The notes under the pieces were generated by a model that did no database searches, had not been told where the DNA came from, and saw only the letters and a list, made by a program, of their open reading frames with translations. A stretch of DNA of 6,890 nucleotides from an uncultured Acidobacteriota bacterium (lineage in GTDB: Bacteria > Acidobacteriota > Terriglobia > Bryobacterales > Bryobacteraceae), in contig CALFYN010000412.1 of assembly GCA_937952345.1 (NCBI GenBank), positions 1 to 6,890 on the forward strand, read 5' to 3'. Shown in pieces: positions 1 to 6,833 of this stretch. Both the position numbers and the translations under genes were made by a program. Positions within the stretch are counted from its first letter, which is position 1; each line of letters opens with the position of its first letter.

Positions 1-2
1 AC

Positions 3-152
3 AGGGTTCCCTTATGGGAACGGCGGTTCTGGCCGATGATAGAATCAAGCCAGGGCATCGTGTGGTCGCGGCGCTTCGGGCCGGCAAGGTTCGCAGCGGC
101 CAGACATTCGTCTGTCCGTCTGCTACGAATCGATGAATTATCACATGACTAG
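3..152 (+). CDS. tilS: tRNA(Ile)-lysidine synthetase TilS, C-terminal end (partial)
   Basis: An open frame enters from the left edge and gives 49 codons before a TAG at 150-152. The visible peptide matches the TilS C-terminal domain pattern: an R-V-P-L-W start, then an R-x-x-W-P segment (ERRFWPMIES), then GIVWSRRFGPA, which corresponds to the family's 'g.I.W..G...a' strand. TilS uses ATP to attach lysine to C34 of the CAU-anticodon tRNA-Ile, so that the tRNA reads AUA; it acts in the cytosol. The ATP pyrophosphatase domain with its SGGxDS loop lies outside the window. Position just upstream of ftsH fits, since tilS and ftsH are neighbours in many bacteria. The identification rests on a short C-terminal stretch matched by eye, so it is good but not certain. 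Confidence 0.72.
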   Translation, partial: RVPLWERRFWPMIESSQGIVWSRRFGPARFAAARHSSVRLLRIDELSHD

Positions 153-180
153 TGGAATCAAAACGCCTCGAACTTGCGTC

Positions 181-188
181 TATATAAA
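181..188 (+). promoter_or_regulatory. possible -10 box upstream of ftsH
   Basis: The 75 bp between tilS and ftsH contain an AT-rich TATATAAA stretch in otherwise GC-rich sequence, about 40 bp before the ftsH ATG. No convincing -35 hexamer lies 16-18 bp upstream, and I see no heat-shock sigma-32-like pair (CTTGAA / CCCCAT). ftsH may have its own promoter here or may simply be read through from tilS. Confidence 0.25.
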
Positions 189-217
189 CAGCCGCGTGTG
201 TGTGCGATCGTCTGATT

Positions 218-223
218 AGGGAG
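218..223 (+). promoter_or_regulatory. ribosome binding site of ftsH
   Basis: AGGGAG lies four bases before the ATG at 228. It supports that ATG as the start, which also gives the N-terminus expected for FtsH: a short cytosolic tail followed directly by the first membrane helix. Confidence 0.7.
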
Positions 224-227
224 AATC

Positions 228-2126
228 ATGAATTCCAACGTTAAGACCGCTATCTTCTGGGTGGTGCTGATCTGCGTCGCCGTCCTGCTGTGGACGGTGG
301 TCAAGCACGGCAAGAACAAGCCGCCCGCAAACCTCACCTTCTCCCAGTTCCTCTACCAGGTGGAATCCGGCAAGGTGAAGAAGGTCACCATCGCGGGTAA
401 CGATGTTTCTGGTGAACTTGAGGACGACAATCAGTTCCGAACCACGGTTCCGCTGAACTACCCGGACCTGTACAAGCAACTCCGCGACAAGAATGTCGGG
501 ATGGAGATCAAGGAGGCGGGTACCAGCAACTGGGTTTCGATCCTCATGAACGTGGTTCCCTTTGTGCTCTTGTTGGCTTTCTGGATTTTCATGATGCGCC
601 AGATGCAGAGCGGAGGCAACAAAGCCCTTTCCTTCGGCAAGAGCCGTGCGCGGTTGCATTCCTCACAACAAAAGAAAGTCACTTTCAAAGACGTTGCCGG
701 TGTCGATGAGGCCAAGGAAGAACTCCAGGAAATCATCGAGTTTCTGCGCGAGCCGGCCAAGTTTCAGAAGCTCGGCGGACGAATCCCGAAAGGTGTTCTG
801 CTGATTGGGTCACCAGGTACTGGTAAGACGCTGCTGGCGCGCGCCATCGCAGGCGAAGCCAACGTTCCGTTCTTCTCCATTTCCGGTTCCGATTTCGTGG
901 AGATGTTCGTCGGTGTTGGTGCCAGCCGCGTGCGCGATCTTTTCGAACAGGGCAAGAAGAACGCGCCCTGCATCATCTTTATCGATGAAATCGATGCCGT
1001 CGGACGCCACCGCGGGGCCGGTCTCGGCGGCGGACACGATGAGCGTGAACAGACATTGAACCAGTTGCTCGTGGAGATGGATGGTTTTGAGTCAAACGAG
1101 GGTGTCATTCTCGTTGCAGCCACAAACCGTCCCGACGTTCTTGATCCCGCACTGCTTCGTCCGGGTCGTTTCGATCGGCGTGTAGTGGTGGATCTGCCAG
1201 ACGTGCGCGGACGCGAGAGCATCCTCAAGGTTCACACCAAGAAGATCCCCTTGGGCGACGATGTCGATTTGAGCGTCATCGCCCGTGGTACGCCTCGTTT
1301 TGCTGGGGCTGATCTGGCGAATCTTGTCAATGAAGCGGCTCTGATTGCCGCTCGCCAGAACCGCAAAGTTGTAACCATGATCGACTTCGAGATGGCGAAG
1401 GACAAAGTACTGATGGGCGTGGAGCGCAAGAGCCGCATCATCAGTGACGAAGAAAAGAAACACACCGCCTATCACGAAGCCGGACATGCGCTAGTAGCCG
1501 CTAAGATCCCGCAGGCTGTGCCGTTGCACAAAGTCACCATCATCCCCCGCGGCATGGCTCTTGGACTTACCATGTTCCTGCCGGAGGGCGACCAGGTAGA
1601 CTACACCAAGGAACAGGCTGAGGCGCAGATCGCGGTCGGCATGGCTGGCCGCATCGCCGACGAGATCTTCTGCCACATGAAGAGCGCCGGTGCCAGCAAC
1701 GACATTGAACGCGCCACGGAACTGGCTCGCAAGATGGTCTGTGAGTGGGGCATGAGCGAACTTGGCCCATTGAGCTTCGGCAAAAAGGACGAACAGATCT
1801 TCCTTGGCCGCGAGATTAACACGCATCGGGACTACAGTGAATCGACAGCGATGAAGATCGACGACCAGGTGCGAATGCTCGTCCAGCAGGGCTACGACCG
1901 CGCTCGGGCCATCATCGAAGATCACCGGGAAGCGATGGTCCGTGTAGCCGAAGCGCTGCTGGAGCGCGAAGTGCTCGATGCGCATCAGGTTAGGCTGTTG
2001 ATTGACGGTGAACCGATTGGACCCGTGCGCACATCCGGTGACGGAAAATCTCAACCTGCGGTACGGCCCGAAGGCGGTCTTCGTGTCCCCGGTCTGATGG
2101 AAGGCGCCGGCCCACAACCCGCGTGA
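228..2126 (+). CDS. ftsH: ATP-dependent zinc metalloprotease FtsH
   Basis: A membrane-anchored AAA+ protease of 632 residues, close to the usual 600-650, that forms hexamers in the inner membrane and degrades membrane and regulatory proteins on the cytosolic side. Order of parts: first membrane helix (about 7-25), small periplasmic domain (about 26-100), second helix (about 104-124), AAA+ domain (about 150-395), peptidase domain (about 400-595). Visible motifs: Walker A GSPGTGKT (194-201), pore loop MFVGVG (226-231), Walker [10 protein letters not shown] (249-257), the second region of homology with arginine fingers RPGRFDR (311-317), zinc-binding HEAGH (416-420) and the third zinc ligand D492 in NDIERAT. 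All catalytic residues are present, so it should be active. The tail after about 595 is Gly/Pro-rich and looks disordered. It follows tilS and overlaps the next gene by 4 nt. Confidence 0.98.
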   Translation: MNSNVKTAIFWVVLICVAVLLWTVVKHGKNKPPANLTFSQFLYQVESGKVKKVTIAGNDVSGELEDDNQFRTTVPLNYPDLYKQLRDKNVGMEIKEAGTSNWVSILMNVVPFVLLLAFWIFMMRQMQSGGNKALSFGKSRARLHSSQQKKVTFKDVAGVDEAKEELQEIIEFLREPAKFQKLGGRIPKGVLLIGSPGTGKTLLARAIAGEANVPFFSISGSDFVEMFVGVGASRVRDLFEQGKKNAPCIIFIDEIDAVGRHRGAGLGGGHDEREQTLNQLLVEMDGFESNEGVILVAATNRPDVLDPALLRPGRFDRRVVVDLPDVRGRESILKVHTKKIPLGDDVDLSVIARGTPRFAGADLANLVNEAALIAARQNRKVVTMIDFEMAKDKVLMGVERKSRIISDEEKKHTAYHEAGHALVAAKIPQAVPLHKVTIIPRGMALGLTMFLPEGDQVDYTKEQAEAQIAVGMAGRIADEIFCHMKSAGASNDIERATELARKMVCEWGMSELGPLSFGKKDEQIFLGREINTHRDYSESTAMKIDDQVRMLVQQGYDRARAIIEDHREAMVRVAEALLEREVLDAHQVRLLIDGEPIGPVRTSGDGKSQPAVRPEGGLRVPGLMEGAGPQPA

Positions 2127-2755
2127 TTCCGAAGTATCCCGTTTATCTCTTCGACGTCGACGGCACACTGGTCGATTCCGCCGCCGATATCTGCGGTGCC
2201 GTGCGCGAGGCCTTGGACGGCACGCGGGCTCGGGTCGTCGACGAGGCATATCTGCGCCGCTACATCGGTTATCATCTTTTTGATCTCTTCGAGGATCTTA
2301 TCCCCGACGTCACGGAAGAAGAGAAGCAGATGCTGCTTGCCAATTACCGCAAGATATACCTGGGCAGGCAGCACACGGCCACGAAACTCTACCCCGGAGT
2401 CCTGGAGGCAATGGCACGCATTGGGGGGCGCAAGTCCACGGCGACGACAAAATCTACGCCAACCGTGCGATCGGTGCTTGAATTGTTTGGCCTGCTGCCA
2501 CACTTCGACCATGTGCAGGGTACCGATGGTTTTCCCGCAAAACCAGCTCCCGACGTGATTCACAAATCGCTGGAAGTCTTCGGAGTGCCCCCCGATCAGG
2601 TTCTTATGGTCGGCGACGCGGCCACTGATATGGCGGCCGGACGCGCCGCCGGCGTGCGCATCTGCGCCGTGAGTTGGGGGTACGGCAATCATGAAGAAAT
2701 GGCCGCCTACCAGCCGGACTATTGGATTGATGATCTCGCTGAACTGGCTGGTTAG
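2123..2755 (+). CDS. HAD-superfamily phosphatase, phosphoglycolate phosphatase-like
   Basis: A 210-residue cytosolic HAD hydrolase with the four core motifs: motif I DVDGT with nucleophile D11 and acid/base D13; motif II Thr at about 108 in the 'TATTKS' strand; motif III K140 in AKPAPD; motif IV GDAATD with D165 and D169 for magnesium. Residues about 20-90 form a small helical C1 cap, as in the phosphoglycolate phosphatase / PpaX / beta-phosphoglucomutase group. The likely reaction is hydrolysis of a small phosphate monoester. The substrate cannot be read from the sequence, so no symbol is given. The start is GTG, set by the motif I position and the GTGA overlap with the ftsH stop. No Shine-Dalgarno sits at normal distance (a GGAAGG lies about 18 nt upstream), so translation probably couples to ftsH. 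Its stop is 5 bp from the stop of the convergent gene. Confidence 0.9.
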   Translation: MIPKYPVYLFDVDGTLVDSAADICGAVREALDGTRARVVDEAYLRRYIGYHLFDLFEDLIPDVTEEEKQMLLANYRKIYLGRQHTATKLYPGVLEAMARIGGRKSTATTKSTPTVRSVLELFGLLPHFDHVQGTDGFPAKPAPDVIHKSLEVFGVPPDQVLMVGDAATDMAAGRAAGVRICAVSWGYGNHEEMAAYQPDYWIDDLAELAG

Positions 2756-2760
2756 GTCTT

Positions 2761-4200
2761 CTACGCGCGCCACTCGCGGCTGCGTACCAACCCCTTGTTC
2801 AACACGTCGCAGAACAGGTTCACGTCATCCACGATCTGAAAATCGTACATCCCGACGCACAGAAAATCCGCACCGCTTTCGAGGGCGTAACGGAAACCGC
2901 GCTTCGGATCGATCGCGCCAGCTGCCAGCACCTTGAACGCGATCCATGGCTCGGGCCTTTCCTTCATGAAAGCCACGGTCTCATCGGGCTCCGTGCACCA
3001 GATGTTATCGTGCTGCTCATCCTTACGGGCCGACCAGTAATTGCATTCATGAAGAGTCTTCATCCAGAAATCGGGTTGAAGCCCCTGCCTTACGCAACCG
3101 CGGACTGTCGATAGCTCATGTGCTCCGATACCCGCCGGAATACCATTCTTGCGAATCAGGTCCAGCCCTTTGGCGATAGCATCGTAGTTGCCCTCTTTCA
3201 CCAGTTTGTCGGTGACGGCGCCCTGGATGTAACATGCGGCCGCGCCGCGGTCGATGGAACGTTGGATCATCTGTAGCACATCCTTGCCGCCGCAGTCGGA
3301 AATGAAGTGAATCTTCCCGCCGTTGCGCCAATAGTCATTGATGGTCTCGCAGAGAATCGGATTGGTGAGGATGGCATTCACGCCGCAGGATTCGGCCAGG
3401 GCAAAGGTTTCGAACACCTTATCCCGGTGATGATAAGCCTTCACCAACTTGGAGACATATATCAGATCGCGAGCGTGCGCCCAGCCGCCAATCAGGTTGC
3501 CGCCGAGAATCATGCGGCTGAGTTCCAGATTCCCGATGCGCGCCCTGGGCGGCCGTGCACGCAAGTCGCTCACCTTAGAGAATTGAAAACTGCGGATGGT
3601 GGGAGTGGCCACTGCCACCTTTCTTGCCCCTGGGTGAGTCCGAAGATTCATCTCCTCAAAACTGCGATATCCATGCTTCCGCAGAACCGCCAGCAGAAAC
3701 ACACCCAGAACGGGTAGTCCCGCAGCCGTCGCCAGAACCTGCCTTCTTGATGCCAGAGCCACTTCGTCCATTTGTGGGCGATAGGCTGCGAAGAAGGCCA
3801 GTGTCAACATTTCGATCAGGTTCCGATTGACGATGAGATAGCTGCCATCGCTGGCCGCAGTCGGCAGTCCGAAGAGCGGTGGGTTCGCCAGATAATAGAG
3901 TGCGAGCAGCACGATGCCCCCAATGGAGGCATGGCGGGTGAAAACCCCCAGCATTAACCCCAGTCCTACGGCAATCAAGCCCCATATGTTGAGAAAATCA
4001 ACAACGGCTGTCACTGTGGTGTTACTGCCCAAGGCCTGAAACACAGGGGCAAACGGCCCCGTACTGGACTGCAAGTACCCGGCGGAACTCCACCCGGAGT
4101 AGATCAGTTTTACAAGGCCTTCGTAGAGGAAGTGCCATCCAATGGCAATCCGCAAAATCGGAAGGACATAGCGAAGTGATGCCGGTTCCTGCCGGGACAT
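2761..4200 (-). CDS. DoxX-like membrane domain fused to an aldo/keto reductase-like barrel
   Basis: A 479-residue protein. Residues about 10-33, 63-88, 91-107 and 122-140 are hydrophobic helices; the R-x-x-x-G-W-x-F-x-x-E-G-x-x-K signature in helix 1 is typical of the DoxX/SURF4-like family. A fifth hydrophobic segment at 155-173 is preceded by SRRQVL (151-156), which resembles a twin-arginine export signal. A linker (about 176-221) leads to a C-terminal domain (222-479) starting IGNLELSRMILGGN, like the first strand of aldo/keto reductases. The residues expected for their catalytic Asp, Tyr, Lys and His are not visible, so a standard NADPH reductase reaction is doubtful. The C-terminal part keeps Cys/His-rich segments (KTLHECNYW, DNIWCTEP). 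The start is the ATG at 4200: it has GGAGG four bases upstream and begins immediately before helix 1. An in-frame ATG at 4290 would add 30 unlikely residues. Function unknown; a role in envelope redox chemistry is only inference. Confidence 0.85.
   Translation of the reverse strand: MSRQEPASLRYVLPILRIAIGWHFLYEGLVKLIYSGWSSAGYLQSSTGPFAPVFQALGSNTTVTAVVDFLNIWGLIAVGLGLMLGVFTRHASIGGIVLLALYYLANPPLFGLPTAASDGSYLIVNRNLIEMLTLAFFAAYRPQMDEVALASRRQVLATAAGLPVLGVFLLAVLRKHGYRSFEEMNLRTHPGARKVAVATPTIRSFQFSKVSDLRARPPRARIGNLELSRMILGGNLIGGWAHARDLIYVSKLVKAYHHRDKVFETFALAESCGVNAILTNPILCETINDYWRNGGKIHFISDCGGKDVLQMIQRSIDRGAAACYIQGAVTDKLVKEGNYDAIAKGLDLIRKNGIPAGIGAHELSTVRGCVRQGLQPDFWMKTLHECNYWSARKDEQHDNIWCTEPDETVAFMKERPEPWIAFKVLAAGAIDPKRGFRYALESGADFLCVGMYDFQIVDDVNLFCDVLNKGLVRSREWRA
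3676..3750 (-). other. internal twin-arginine-like signal / fifth membrane segment of the fusion protein
   Basis: Residues 151-175 read SRRQVL, then a mostly uncharged run (ATAAGLPVLGVFLLAVL), then RK. This has the order of a Tat signal: Ser-Arg-Arg, two variable residues, then a weakly hydrophobic core. It sits in mid-protein between the DoxX-like domain and the barrel. If the four DoxX helices return the chain to the cytosol, this segment would carry the barrel across the membrane. It may be a leftover from a once separate Tat-exported barrel protein, or simply a fifth helix. No obvious A-x-A cleavage site follows it. Confidence 0.5.
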
Positions 4201-4204
4201 AGAA

Positions 4205-4209
4205 CCTCC
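4205..4209 (-). promoter_or_regulatory. Shine-Dalgarno of the DoxX fusion gene
   Basis: The minus strand reads GGAGG followed by TTCT and the ATG at 4200. This decides the start of the gene against the longer in-frame ATG at 4290, which has no comparable signal. Confidence 0.75.
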
Positions 4210-4219
4210 GTGGGTCGAA

Positions 4220-4240
4220 GTGCTTTGTTTTACACAGCAC
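4220..4240. promoter_or_regulatory. imperfect inverted repeat upstream of the DoxX fusion gene
   Basis: GTGCTTTGT, a TTT spacer, then ACACAGCAC: 8 of 9 positions pair. It lies about 10 bp upstream of the Shine-Dalgarno. It could be a repressor operator or a leader hairpin. It lacks the GC-rich stem plus T-run of a standard terminator for the upstream gene. Confidence 0.35.
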
Positions 4241-4324
4241 GTGGAAGCCCAAACCACACACCCCGTCCGCAAGTGTAAGATCAGGTGCAACCCTATGGCT
4301 GGAGGTGCTCCCCGCTATCGCGAA

Positions 4325-6502
4325 CTACGGCACGACGAATGCGCTTAGCTTGAATGCATCCTCTGATCCGGTGCGAACCACTACAGGGCGTGGCCCTTTC
4401 CTCGCCGACGGCGAAACCGTGATGTTCGCCAGAATATGCTGGCTGCTGATCAGTTGCACCGAATTCATCGTAATATCCGGTCCCATGTTCAGGACTGAGG
4501 TAGAGTCGAAGTGGGTATTCTGGCCGCTTACCGCGATGGTCAGTGAGTCACCTGTTCCCAGCACGGATACGCTCATCAGATACGGCGTTCCGGCCGGCAT
4601 GAACAGCGGATTGATGGCTCGCAGAATGAACAACGCCATTTGGCCACGGCTGACATTCGGGTCGGGACCGAACAGCGGCGGTGTAAAGGAGGTTCCCAGC
4701 GTCACGCCAATCTGGCGTAATTCTTGAATCCAGCGGTAAAAAGGATGATCCGGCGGAACATCGTCGAAGTACCGCACCGGCGGCAGACCGAAATCGTGGC
4801 CTTCGGGATAGACCATTGACACCAGAAACTTCGCCATCTGATAGCGGTTCACCGCCCAGTCCGGGGAGAACAGCGGCGGATTCAAACTGGTGCCCGACGT
4901 GATCCCCAATTCCTTCAGCTTCTGAATCCATTTAAACTGCGGATGAGTATTGGGAACATCGTTGAAGAAAGGTGTTCCCACATAGCTGAAGTTGTCGTTG
5001 CCGTAGATGGCGCGAACGATGAACACCGCCATCTGGCTACGCGTCATCGCTTCATCTGGAAAATACCGCAAAGGGTTCGTTGCCGTCCCTCCCGGTATCC
5101 CCATGCTCTGCAGCACATTGACGGCATCGAAGTAGACGCCGCTGGGGTGCACATCATCGAAGATACGCCGCGTCGCCCGCTGCACGACCTGGCTCTGCGC
5201 GGCGCCTGCATAAATGAACCCCGTCCTTTCGTAGCCGGTCTGATTCTCGGCCAAGGTAAAGAGCACCGTGCCGGACCCGGGCTGATAACCTGTAGTCGCA
5301 AGCCATGCGGAATTGCTGAACGGGCTCCATACACAACCAGCGCTGGCGTTCACTGTACCAGCGCCTGCGCCGGCACCAGAATCGAAATACGTTACCTCCG
5401 GAGAATAGCTGTAGTTGCAGTTGTAGATTATTTTTCGCAACACATGATTCCCACGGTCGACTACATACAGATCGCCGTTCGGGAGCGGGAAGATATCGCC
5501 GAGACCGCCGAACGTGGCGCTCAGCGGATTGCCGCCGTCACCACTGTTGCCCAATGCGCCAGTGCCGGCGATGGTCTGAATCGTTCCATTCGGCGTCACC
5601 TTGCGGATGCGGTTGTTCGTTTGGTCACTGATATACAGATTTCCACCACGGTCGACCGCGATGTACTCCACCCAGGAAAGCTTGGCCGATGCTGCCGGCC
5701 CTCCGTCTCCGGAAAAACCAAACTCTCCGGTTCCGGCGTAAGTCGTAATGATCCCGACCGGGCTAACCTTTCGCACCCGATTGGCGTTTCCTTCCGCGAT
5801 GTACAGGTTGCCTCCACCGTCGACGGCCACGTCGATCGGTCCCGTCAGTTTCGCGGCAGTCGCGGCGATGTTGTCTCCGTTATAGCCCTCTTCCTTGAAA
5901 ACACCCGCGACATTCAGAATTGTCCCGCCTGGCGTGACTTTCCGCACTACGTGGTTCAATGAATCTGCGATATATAGGTTTCCCTCGTTGTCGAGCGCCA
6001 GTCCCCGGGGCCAACTCAACTTCGCCTGCGTTGCCGGGCCGCCGTGCCCGTTATTGTCGGAAAGCGCGTTCTGTGTCCCGGCGACAATCGTGGCCGTACC
6101 GTTTGGATTGATGCGCCGCACCACATCGCGCAACGTATCGGATACGTAGACCGCTCCCGAGGAATGCACCACGACACTCGAAGGGCGCCAAAAGAATGTG
6201 CTGGTGGCGGCGCTGTTGTCCGGCGCATCCTGAAAAATGTTGCCCGTGCCGGCAATCGTGCTCACAATGCCGGCAGGGGTGATCCTTCGCACGCGGTCAT
6301 TGACATTATCCACCAGGATGAGGTCGCCATTGGCATCCTGGGCAACCCCGCGCGGGCTATTGAACTGCGCGGCCAGCGCCTGGCCACCGTCCCCGGAGAA
6401 CCCTGACGATCCGGTTCCCGCGACACGGCTGATCGTCTGACCTCCGGCGATGGAAGCCATGATCAGCACAACAATCGGCATACGTCTCAATATCGGTGTC
6501 AT
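4325..6502 (-). CDS. secreted NHL-propeller / BACON / SLH / IPT-like surface protein
   Basis: A 725-residue protein with five parts. Residues 1 to about 21 are a signal peptide: RR near the start, then PIVVLIMASIAGG. Six NHL units of about 57 residues (24-360) follow, each with an AGTG-type turn, an L-Y-I-x-D strand and an N-x-V/I-R-K end, as expected for a six-bladed beta-propeller. Then come a BACON-type beta-sandwich (about 360-445; C390-V-W, a W400 strand, G-x-G, a closing V-V-Q), three SLH repeats (447-501, 512-566, 578-631; F-x-D-V starts and x-R-x-Q-M ends) and an IPT/TIG-like domain (637-724). The likely role is an exported cell-wall or surface protein that binds a ligand or polymer through the propeller; the ligand is unknown. 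The ATG at 6502 has GGGGTGG close upstream. An in-frame ATG seven codons later would also leave a signal peptide. Confidence 0.9.
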   Translation of the reverse strand: MTPILRRMPIVVLIMASIAGGQTISRVAGTGSSGFSGDGGQALAAQFNSPRGVAQDANGDLILVDNVNDRVRRITPAGIVSTIAGTGNIFQDAPDNSAATSTFFWRPSSVVVHSSGAVYVSDTLRDVVRRINPNGTATIVAGTQNALSDNNGHGGPATQAKLSWPRGLALDNEGNLYIADSLNHVVRKVTPGGTILNVAGVFKEEGYNGDNIAATAAKLTGPIDVAVDGGGNLYIAEGNANRVRKVSPVGIITTYAGTGEFGFSGDGGPAASAKLSWVEYIAVDRGGNLYISDQTNNRIRKVTPNGTIQTIAGTGALGNSGDGGNPLSATFGGLGDIFPLPNGDLYVVDRGNHVLRKIIYNCNYSYSPEVTYFDSGAGAGAGTVNASAGCVWSPFSNSAWLATTGYQPGSGTVLFTLAENQTGYERTGFIYAGAAQSQVVQRATRRIFDDVHPSGVYFDAVNVLQSMGIPGGTATNPLRYFPDEAMTRSQMAVFIVRAIYGNDNFSYVGTPFFNDVPNTHPQFKWIQKLKELGITSGTSLNPPLFSPDWAVNRYQMAKFLVSMVYPEGHDFGLPPVRYFDDVPPDHPFYRWIQELRQIGVTLGTSFTPPLFGPDPNVSRGQMALFILRAINPLFMPAGTPYLMSVSVLGTGDSLTIAVSGQNTHFDSTSVLNMGPDITMNSVQLISSQHILANITVSPSARKGPRPVVVRTGSEDAFKLSAFVVP
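4613..5164 (-). other. three SLH domains
   Basis: Residues 447-630 hold three tandem S-layer homology repeats: F-D-D-V-H-P, F-N-D-V-P-N and F-D-D-V-P-P starts, a central G-I/V-x-x-G-T-x-x-x-P-x-x-F segment, and ends MTRSQM, VNRYQM and VSRGQM. These replace the classic ITRAE motif. The Arg is kept in all three, the Glu is Gln. SLH triplets bind secondary cell-wall polymers or peptidoglycan, so this part probably anchors the protein. Confidence 0.85.
5168..5425 (-). other. BACON-type domain
   Basis: Residues about 360-445: C-x-Y-S-x-S-P start, a Gly/Ala-rich turn, T-V-N-A-S-A-G-C-x-W, S-N-S-A-W-L, G-S-G-T-V, then R-T-G-F-I-Y-A-G and Q-V-V-Q. This follows the BACON pattern common in acidobacterial and Bacteroidetes secreted proteins, where it is thought to bind carbohydrate or act as a spacer. 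A Cys pair (362, 390) could form a disulfide. Confidence 0.7.
5423..6433 (-). repeat. six tandem NHL units (protein-level repeat)
   Basis: Units at residues about 24-80, 81-137, 138-195, 196-252, 253-308 and 309-360. Unit 2 has lost much of the SGDGG loop; units 1, 5 and 6 keep it, while 3 and 4 have variants (NGHGG, YNGDN). The DNA copies are diverged, so this is an old intragenic duplication and not a fresh tandem repeat. Confidence 0.85.
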
Positions 6503-6561
6503 ACCACCCCGTCTATCGGCCGACTGTTGTCTCCGCTACAGGTATTCCGGCGAAAGATACC

Positions 6562-6579
6562 GGTCAACTAAGGGTCAAT
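6562..6579 (-). promoter_or_regulatory. tandem TTGACC pair, candidate -35 or regulator site
   Basis: On the minus strand TTGACC occurs twice with 6 bp between, 60-77 bp upstream of the NHL/SLH start. Either copy resembles a -35 hexamer, but the -10 positions 16-18 bp downstream are poor (for example TACCTG). A direct repeat with 12-bp period could also bind a regulator on one face of the helix. Confidence 0.25.
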
Positions 6580-6601
6580 CGGACGTTGCTTTGGGGCCTC
6601 C

Positions 6602-6629
6602 TCTTGCGGCTCATAGGCAGATCGCAAGA
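6602..6629. promoter_or_regulatory. inverted repeat with 7-bp perfect arms
   Basis: TCTTGCG at 6602-6608 and CGCAAGA at 6623-6629 are exact reverse complements with a 14-nt spacer. Located 100-127 bp upstream of the NHL/SLH start. Possible operator for either divergent gene. Arms this short can occur by chance. Confidence 0.3.
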
Positions 6630-6756
6630 CACAACCGGCATTCCTTTCGAGACGTACTGTAAGAATGCAGCCTACAGCTTCTGAGCCAAGGGCAGGACAT
6701 GGATAACTTCACCAAAACCTGACGGAATCATGACATGCCGGAAACGCGATACCCCC

Positions 6757-6762
6757 TACAAT
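6757..6762 (+). promoter_or_regulatory. possible -10 box for the rightward partial gene
   Basis: TACAAT, one mismatch from the consensus, 72 bp before the TTG start at 6834. No good -35 lies at 16-18 bp; the nearest similar hexamer, ATGACA (6730-6735), is 21 bp away. Weak support only. Confidence 0.25.
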
Positions 6763-6819
6763 GTCGGGATGGCGGTGCGAGGATTCACTTCCGGAACACC
6801 GACGCACATGATTTGGGAT

Positions 6820-6824
6820 AGGAG
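6820..6824 (+). promoter_or_regulatory. Shine-Dalgarno of the rightward partial gene
   Basis: AGGAG with a 9-nt spacer to TTG 6834 (or 6 nt to an in-frame CTG at 6831). An in-frame TAG at 6819-6821 rules out any start further upstream, so this site fixes the beginning of the frame. Confidence 0.45.
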
Positions 6825-6833
6825 TTACTGCTG

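Larger units (their letters stand above)
6503..6833. other. divergent intergenic region
   Basis: About 330 bp without a convincing gene, between the NHL/SLH gene (minus) and the partial TTG-start frame (plus). Both promoters should lie here. Visible elements are the TTGACC pair, a 7-bp-arm inverted repeat, a TACAAT box and short ORFs, listed separately where they merit it. I see no RNA gene or terminator with a T-run. Confidence 0.6.

Noticed and set aside
2..136. Alternative open frame of 44 codons at the left edge
   Set aside because: The frame beginning at base 3 gives a recognisable TilS C-terminus; this one gives no family pattern.
1491..2773. Antisense frames of 252 and 240 codons over ftsH and the phosphatase
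   Set aside because: They overlap two well-supported genes, begin with Arg-rich or otherwise low-quality sequence, and carry no motif.
2753..2800. Bidirectional terminator between the convergent phosphatase and DoxX fusion genes
   Set aside because: The gap is only 5 bp and the nearby GC-rich sequence forms no good stem with a flanking T- or A-run.
4201..4290. Longer N-terminus of the DoxX fusion starting at 4290
   Set aside because: The extra 30 residues are Cys/Thr/Ser-rich with no family match, and the ATG at 4200 has a GGAGG site and starts right before the first DoxX helix.
4943..5962. A 339-codon open frame on the plus strand inside the NHL/SLH gene
   Set aside because: It lies wholly antisense to a gene with clear NHL, BACON and SLH motifs. 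Its product has no recognisable domain, and long antisense frames are common in GC-rich coding DNA.
5423..6433. CRISPR-like or DNA tandem repeat
   Set aside because: The periodicity of about 171 bp is a protein-level NHL repeat; DNA copies are diverged and there are no short identical repeats with spacers.
6761..6811. 16-codon ORF starting at ATG 6761
   Set aside because: No ribosome binding site, and nothing links it to the downstream frame.
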